This document shows, in pieces, positions 60,312 to 64,000 of a DNA stretch of 64,000 nucleotides. Under the pieces are notes generated by a model, which was not told the DNA's origin, did no database searches, and saw nothing but the letters and a program-made list of their open reading frames with translations. Made by a program: the position numbers and the translations under genes. The stretch covers positions 10,770-74,769 of the forward strand of contig JAZLLG010000033.1 in the NCBI GenBank assembly GCA_045598045.1, written 5' to 3'. The stretch comes from RGIG3528 sp045598045. Its GTDB lineage: Bacteria > Bacillota > Clostridia > Lachnospirales > Lachnospiraceae. The first letter of the stretch is position 1. Every line of letters starts with the position of its first letter.

Positions 60312-61826
60312 TCACCTGTTGCTTATAATTATGCAGTCCCTTGACTTGTTTTTGCCTTTGTAAAGTGATTCGTCGGCATTCTCGAATATAACCTGCCAAT
60401 CCTTTATTCTCGCAGCATTTCTAATCGCTATGCCTTGAGTGACGGTAACCGGTATTTCAACGTCGTTAAGTTTTACCTCTGACAAGGTTTTTCTTAATTC
60501 CTCGGCCTTTTCATTATAATTTGCGAAATCTTCTTTATTGAGAAGCACAAGGAATTCATCACCACCGAAACGGGCGGCAAAGCTTTGTGAATAAACTTTT
60601 TTAATCGAATCGGCAACAGCAACAAGGCATTCGTCTCCTACCCTGTGGCCATATTTATCATTAAACTGTTTGAAACGATCGATGTCTATTCGAACGATTC
60701 CGACTTTTTCTTTTCTCTCTGCCACACGACTGAGAATTCTGGGAAGTTTCTCGTATATGGCGTATCTGTTCGGGAGTTTGGTAAGTGCATCGGTCATTGC
60801 ATTGTCTTTATAGTTTAAAAGCTCTGAAGCAAGTTCTCTTAATGTATGTTCCTCTTCAAACTCGTTTTCTTCGTTTTCCATGATCGTCAATCTGGAACGT
60901 TTATACGAAGTACGCTTGTCGTTCATAATAAGTTCGGTTTTCTCAAGCGCTTCATTAAAGCCCTCTTCATCTCCGACTCTGAGACAATAATCTGCGTAAG
61001 CCTGATAGTAACTAAGCTCATAAGCCTTCGCACCTGAGCTCATTTCCTTGAGCCTGTTTAAATATTTACGGGCCAAAGCATAATTTTCATCATCAAGAAC
61101 AGAGTAATATATAATAACAATATAATCCATATGCCTTACAGGAGAAGCCATTTCCATTATTTCGGCATATTCTTCCGCATTTTCCCGGCATATATGGCCG
61201 TTATGTTTTCTGTATTCGCGCATAAGTTTAAGGAGTTTGAAATGATGTGCAATAACCGGTTCAAACTCGCTTCTCATCTGTTCGATATCTTTTTTTGAAT
61301 TACCTGCGTTCTTAATTTCTGATTTCAAATCATAATTAACAAGGTAATTAAATTCCATGCACTTCTTTTTAAAATCGGAAATACGCCTGTCCAGGTCTTC
61401 AAAGTCTCCCGTAAATGTTTCCACAAAAGATATCTCAAGCAGATTCCAAAGAATATAGTGTTCGATATTTTCTCGTTTAATAAGATCTGTCTTTTTCTTT
61501 CTTTTGGGGTTTTCGTTTCCGACAAAATCAAAAGCGGTGGAAGTTTCGATCGAATCAACACCAAGTGCATTAAGTCTTGAAATAAGTGCATCATAGCTGC
61601 TAAGAGACTGATTATAAAACTTTATAGCCTCATCATTAACGTCATACCTGTGTAAAATATCTCCGATATATGCAGAATTGTAAGCTATACCGTATATATC
61701 GTCAGAAGCCTTGGCCGCTTCACAGCTGTTAAAATAATGTGCGAGAGCTTCTTTCGGAGAAAAACGGTTTATGACCTTCTGCTGCTGTTCAGTTTTGTAA
61801 TAGATGTCAAAGTATGATTTCTTCAT
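60312..61826 (-). CDS. Soluble TPR-like/GGDEF diguanylate cyclase B
   Basis: This is the upstream paralogue of the previous gene: 504 residues, no membrane segment, and an N-terminal helical-repeat region (about 1-320). The GGDEF domain has MTDALTKLPNRYAIYEKL and an intact GGDEF at 421-425 (RFGGDEFLVLL). Paralogy is shown by shared layout, although the N-termini have diverged strongly, which suggests different signals. It is probably transcribed from the 170-bp AT-rich gap upstream; only a weak promoter pair can be seen there. Confidence 0.9.
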   Translation of the reverse strand: MKKSYFDIYYKTEQQQKVINRFSPKEALAHYFNSCEAAKASDDIYGIAYNSAYIGDILHRYDVNDEAIKFYNQSLSSYDALISRLNALGVDSIETSTAFDFVGNENPKRKKKTDLIKRENIEHYILWNLLEISFVETFTGDFEDLDRRISDFKKKCMEFNYLVNYDLKSEIKNAGNSKKDIEQMRSEFEPVIAHHFKLLKLMREYRKHNGHICRENAEEYAEIMEMASPVRHMDYIVIIYYSVLDDENYALARKYLNRLKEMSSGAKAYELSYYQAYADYCLRVGDEEGFNEALEKTELIMNDKRTSYKRSRLTIMENEENEFEEEHTLRELASELLNYKDNAMTDALTKLPNRYAIYEKLPRILSRVAERKEKVGIVRIDIDRFKQFNDKYGHRVGDECLVAVADSIKKVYSQSFAARFGGDEFLVLLNKEDFANYNEKAEELRKTLSEVKLNDVEIPVTVTQGIAIRNAARIKDWQVIFENADESLYKGKNKSRDCIIISNR

Positions 61827-61931
61827 GTCGCTTCCGGATGATTGATTTATTCAAAACTATACAAAATAAGGATACCATTGAACAATGAAAAAATTAATAT
61901 AACAAAAGCTATAAAACAATAAACAAATATT

Positions 61932-61970
61932 AAAGCGATGCAAACATAAATAGTCCGTTTGCATCGCTTT
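61932..61970. terminator. Strong hairpin terminator after the Cys-rich lipoprotein gene
   Basis: Perfect 14-bp arms (61932-61945 and 61957-61970) with an 11-nt loop are followed by TTTAATATTTG on the minus strand and TTTTTATT on the plus strand. It lies about 29 bp after the lipoprotein stop and separates that gene from the cyclase pair. Confidence 0.82.
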
Positions 61971-61998
61971 TTATTATCGGTTTACTTAGCTGACACTA

Positions 61999-63492
61999 TT
62001 ACTCACAGCAATGAGTACAAGGTACATTATTTACACCTGAACCCTGTCCATCACACGCTTGGCACGGGCCGGGAATAAATGAGAAGCCATAACCTGTAGC
62101 GTTACACATTCCGCAGGGTTCCGTTACACCTGTATCCGGTATTGTGCAAATTCCGGTTCCACCACAGAATGAACATATATCTGCAGAAGTGGGATGTGCT
62201 TGTCCATCTCCGCCACATCCGCTGCACGTCCAATGCTCTTCTATATAACCAGTACCGTGACAATAAGTACAATTAGGATTTGACTCTATAACGCCTGTTA
62301 AATTATTTAAATGACAAACCGGGCAAATACCGGTGAAGGGATCGATTTCAGATGCTCCACAGAAACATATAGCTGGACCTGAAGGTTCATCCGAACCATA
62401 ACCTTCCTCATATGTTCCGTTAAAATTGTTCAAGTGACAAACCGGGCAAATACCAGTGTTGGGATCGATTTCAGATGCTCCGCAGAAACATATATCATGA
62501 CCTGAAGGTTCATCCAGGCCGTAGCCTTCTTCGTATTCACCGGTAATATTGTTCAGATGACAAACAGGACATATTCCGGATGCATCATCAATGTATGCTG
62601 CGCCACAGAAACACAAAGCATGTTCGGGTTCCGGACCATAGCCACTCTCATACTCACCGGTAATATTGTTTAAATGACATGCAGGGCATACACCTGTTGC
62701 ATTATCTATAAAGTCACCACCACAGAAACATCTGCAAGGTTCCGAAGGTCCATAGCCCGGATCGTATTCACCGGTCAAATTGTGAAGATGGCACACATCA
62801 CATATTCCGGATACAGCGTCACATTTTGCACCACAGAAGCAATAAATAAACGTTTTTCCTTCAGGCCCCCAGCCTTCTTCATATTCGCCGCTCAAATTAT
62901 AAAGATGACATACCGGACAAGGATTAGTATCAGTTGCCATTTTTGCTCCGCAGAAACAGGTAACAACTTCATATCCGATTTCATGACCACAATCGGGACA
63001 CTTTTCATAAGCATCAAACAACTGCTTTCCACAAAATTCACAAGTCGGAAGTTCGGCATTTGAATCAATACTATGAATATCCTTTGCGTTAAAAACCCTA
63101 TAATCCATCTTGAGCTGTTGCCATGTATCATTGAAAGATGCTACATTTTCATCAGTTCCGCAGATTCCGACTTCCATGTTATGAGTATTAAAGCCCATCT
63201 TTATACACTGAGCAGCCCATTCATTAACAACCGTGTCAAGATCATAATTTGAAAACACAATGTTATTATATACGTCTCTGGCATCATCGTTATTTGTAAT
63301 TATTCCGATGACCTGATTGTTTTCATCAACAGCAAAGGAAACATCAGGGCTGATTTTTAAATTAAGTGTATAATATGCAACATTCGAAACGGATGCCGAA
63401 CCTTTTACTTCATCATTGTGCTCCTTTACAGAACCGCATCCGAACAATGAAATCATAAGTATTAATACAAGAAAAACTGATGTCTTTTTCAT
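61999..63492 (-). CDS. Cysteine-rich repeat lipoprotein with RsgI-like N-domain
   Basis: This 497-residue exported lipoprotein has a signal peptide with lipobox LFGC (Cys19). Residues about 40-130 resemble the extracytoplasmic PRD domain of anti-sigma-I factors (LKISPDVSFAVDENNQVIGI). A zinc-ribbon pair follows (Cys151/154, Cys165/168). Then come six units of 38-41 residues, each CxC plus about ten residues plus CxxCH, ending in NLTGEY-GYG (about 179-407). The tail is DnaJ-like, with CxxCxG-type knuckles (CTYCHGTG, CSFCGGTG, CGMCNATG, CQACDGQG). About fifty cysteines are present. The start is ATG 63492, with AGAGG 7 nt upstream; an ATG at 63507 lies ahead of that site. The function is unknown; metal binding or redox sensing at the surface is inferred. 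Confidence 0.8.
   Translation of the reverse strand: MKKTSVFLVLILMISLFGCGSVKEHNDEVKGSASVSNVAYYTLNLKISPDVSFAVDENNQVIGIITNNDDARDVYNNIVFSNYDLDTVVNEWAAQCIKMGFNTHNMEVGICGTDENVASFNDTWQQLKMDYRVFNAKDIHSIDSNAELPTCEFCGKQLFDAYEKCPDCGHEIGYEVVTCFCGAKMATDTNPCPVCHLYNLSGEYEEGWGPEGKTFIYCFCGAKCDAVSGICDVCHLHNLTGEYDPGYGPSEPCRCFCGGDFIDNATGVCPACHLNNITGEYESGYGPEPEHALCFCGAAYIDDASGICPVCHLNNITGEYEEGYGLDEPSGHDICFCGASEIDPNTGICPVCHLNNFNGTYEEGYGSDEPSGPAICFCGASEIDPFTGICPVCHLNNLTGVIESNPNCTYCHGTGYIEEHWTCSGCGGDGQAHPTSADICSFCGGTGICTIPDTGVTEPCGMCNATGYGFSFIPGPCQACDGQGSGVNNVPCTHCCE
62272..62958 (-). repeat. Six tandem repeats of about 117 bp within the lipoprotein gene
   Basis: Units begin at the CxC codons for residues 179, 218, 255, 294, 335 and 376. 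Units 5 and 6 share long runs of identical bases (the codons for CFCGASEIDP and the GICPVCHLNN stretch), and units 4 and 5 share the codons for the DEPSG linker. This pattern suggests recent duplication. Confidence 0.85.
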
Positions 63493-63546
63493 GATGATAC
63501 CTCTCATTTCTATATGAAAATTCTATATTTACAGAATTAAATATAT

Positions 63547-63552
63547 ATTATA
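63547..63552 (-). promoter_or_regulatory. Possible -10 box of the lipoprotein gene at the IS edge
   Basis: A perfect TATAAT on the minus strand lies about 55 bp before the lipoprotein ATG. The matching -35 position falls in the terminal hairpin region of the neighbouring IS21-type element and is poor (near TTCAAG). An AATTCT/AGAATT inverted pair (63519-63538) sits between the -10 box and the gene. Confidence 0.4.
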
Positions 63553-63560
63553 AGAGGAAT

Positions 63561-64000
63561 GCGTATTCCGCTTGAACGGAACAGCCAATCCGCGATAGCG
63601 GTAAGGCTGTCCGCTCCAAACGGTAAGTTTTGTATTAACCAGGATTACGCATGTTCTTTCCGTTCAGTTCAAGGCGGAACGCCTTGTGTATGATACGGTC
63701 CAGACATGCATCCGCATATGTGTTATCAGCAAATAAATCGTACCAGGATTTAACCGGTAACTGAGAAACGATGATGGTTGATTTGCGATTGTCACGGCTG
63801 TCTATTACTTCAAAGAAGTCACGACATTTATCGAGATCAAGATCCATCAGTCCGAAATCATCAATGACCAATAAATCTAAGTTGGCCATATGATTGACAT
63901 ATTCAAGGTAGGTACCTTTAATACGAGCCTGATCCATCTCACTCATCATCGTGTTTGCCCTTATGTACTTTGCAGTTTTGAACTGCCTGATTGCTGCAAT
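63561..64000 (-). mobile_element. IS21-family insertion sequence, right end (partial)
   Basis: The istB gene runs in from the window edge. Between its stop and the lipoprotein gene lies a 74-bp patch of inverted repeats unlike the AT-rich DNA beside it: TTCCG/CGGAA (63566-63581) and ACAGCC/GGCTGT with inner CCGC/GCGG (63581-63610). A further CCGCTCCAAACGG (63611-63623) echoes CCGCTTGAACGG (63568-63579). IS21 ends carry such multiple repeats. The exact outer boundary was not determined. Confidence 0.65.
63635..64000 (-). CDS. istB: IstB-like ATP-binding transposition helper (partial)
   Basis: The frame is open through the window edge, so the N-terminus with Walker A is outside. Visible parts are YIRANTMMSEMDQARIKG, Walker B with LLVIDDFGLMDLD, STIIVSQLPVKSWYDLF and the arginine-containing DACLDRIIHKAFRLEL. 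IstB is an AAA+ ATPase that activates the IstA transposase and helps target choice. The complete gene would be about 250 codons, with istA expected upstream beyond the window. Confidence 0.92.
   Translation of the reverse strand: MAAIRQFKTAKYIRANTMMSEMDQARIKGTYLEYVNHMANLDLLVIDDFGLMDLDLDKCRDFFEVIDSRDNRKSTIIVSQLPVKSWYDLFADNTYADACLDRIIHKAFRLELNGKNMRNPG

Noticed and set aside
62272..62958. CRISPR-like array at the repeated segment
   Set aside because: The repeats are in frame, about 117 bp, diverged and fully coding; there are no unique spacers and no cas genes.
1..64000. tRNA, rRNA or other stable RNA genes
   Set aside because: No cloverleaf or rRNA-like segment was recognised by reading the gaps; a covariance search was not possible, so short RNAs could be missed.

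Overview
The window reads as chromosome from an AT-rich, Gram-positive anaerobe of the class Clostridia, most like a Lachnospiraceae member. This is inferred from family content and gene order. It has MreBCD, MinCDE, DivIVA and SepF together, RNase Y plus an RNase E/G, ScpAB, the L21-Prp-L27 cluster with an N-terminally extended L27, and the paired radical SAM/DUF2344 genes next to RNase G. Promoters are mostly near-consensus sigma-A type with 16-18 bp spacers, and ribosome binding sites are mostly AGGAG-like.

Region 1 (1-16,480, all genes on +) is a morphogenesis and division region: mreB (3' end), mreC, mreD, mrdA (PBP2), minC, minD, minE, rodA and a methylglyoxal-synthase-like gene in one tight cluster. 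It is followed by a small P-loop protein and a membrane-anchored HlyD-like protein. A second operon has its own promoter and holds sepF, divIVA, lspA, rluD and a DUF4143 ATPase. Then come a BlaI/MecI-type repressor with a palindrome over its -35 box and a membrane GGDEF-EAL protein.

Region 2 (16,484-20,566) is the turning point. A XerS-like single tyrosine recombinase lies convergent to region 1, only 3 bp away. A 36-bp palindrome lies just upstream of it, followed by a cell-wall amidase. From here to the right edge nearly every gene is on the - strand; the exceptions are a TtcA-like gene and a zinc-ribbon membrane protein. A convergent strand switch beside a Xer recombinase and a palindromic site suggests, but does not prove, the replication terminus/dif region.

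Region 3 (20.5-41 kb, -) is housekeeping: rsfS, yqeK, nadD, yhbY, obgE; rpmA, prp and rplU behind an L21 leader; rng and the radical SAM pair; a SNF2 helicase with scpB and scpA; proC-nudix-pdp-phosphoesterase; an aspartate aminotransferase; and rny.

Region 4 (41.2-53.3 kb, -) looks like one ten-gene operon: diguanylate cyclase, phoH, a degenerate PgpH-like HD protein, ybeY, a lipid II/polysaccharide flippase, two flavoproteins, proB, proA and miaB.

Region 5 (53.4-64 kb, -) is more accessory: rpsU, a surface CotH-kinase-like protein, an aconitase, two tandem soluble diguanylate cyclases with TPR-like N-termini, a very cysteine-rich lipoprotein with six tandem metal-ribbon units, and the end of an IS21-family element that runs off the window.

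The least ordinary items are the Xer/palindrome pair at the strand switch, the methylglyoxal synthase and PgpH homologues with altered catalytic residues, two intrinsic terminators embedded in conserved-motif codons of opposing genes, a probable leaderless TtcA-family mRNA, and the cysteine-rich repeat lipoprotein.
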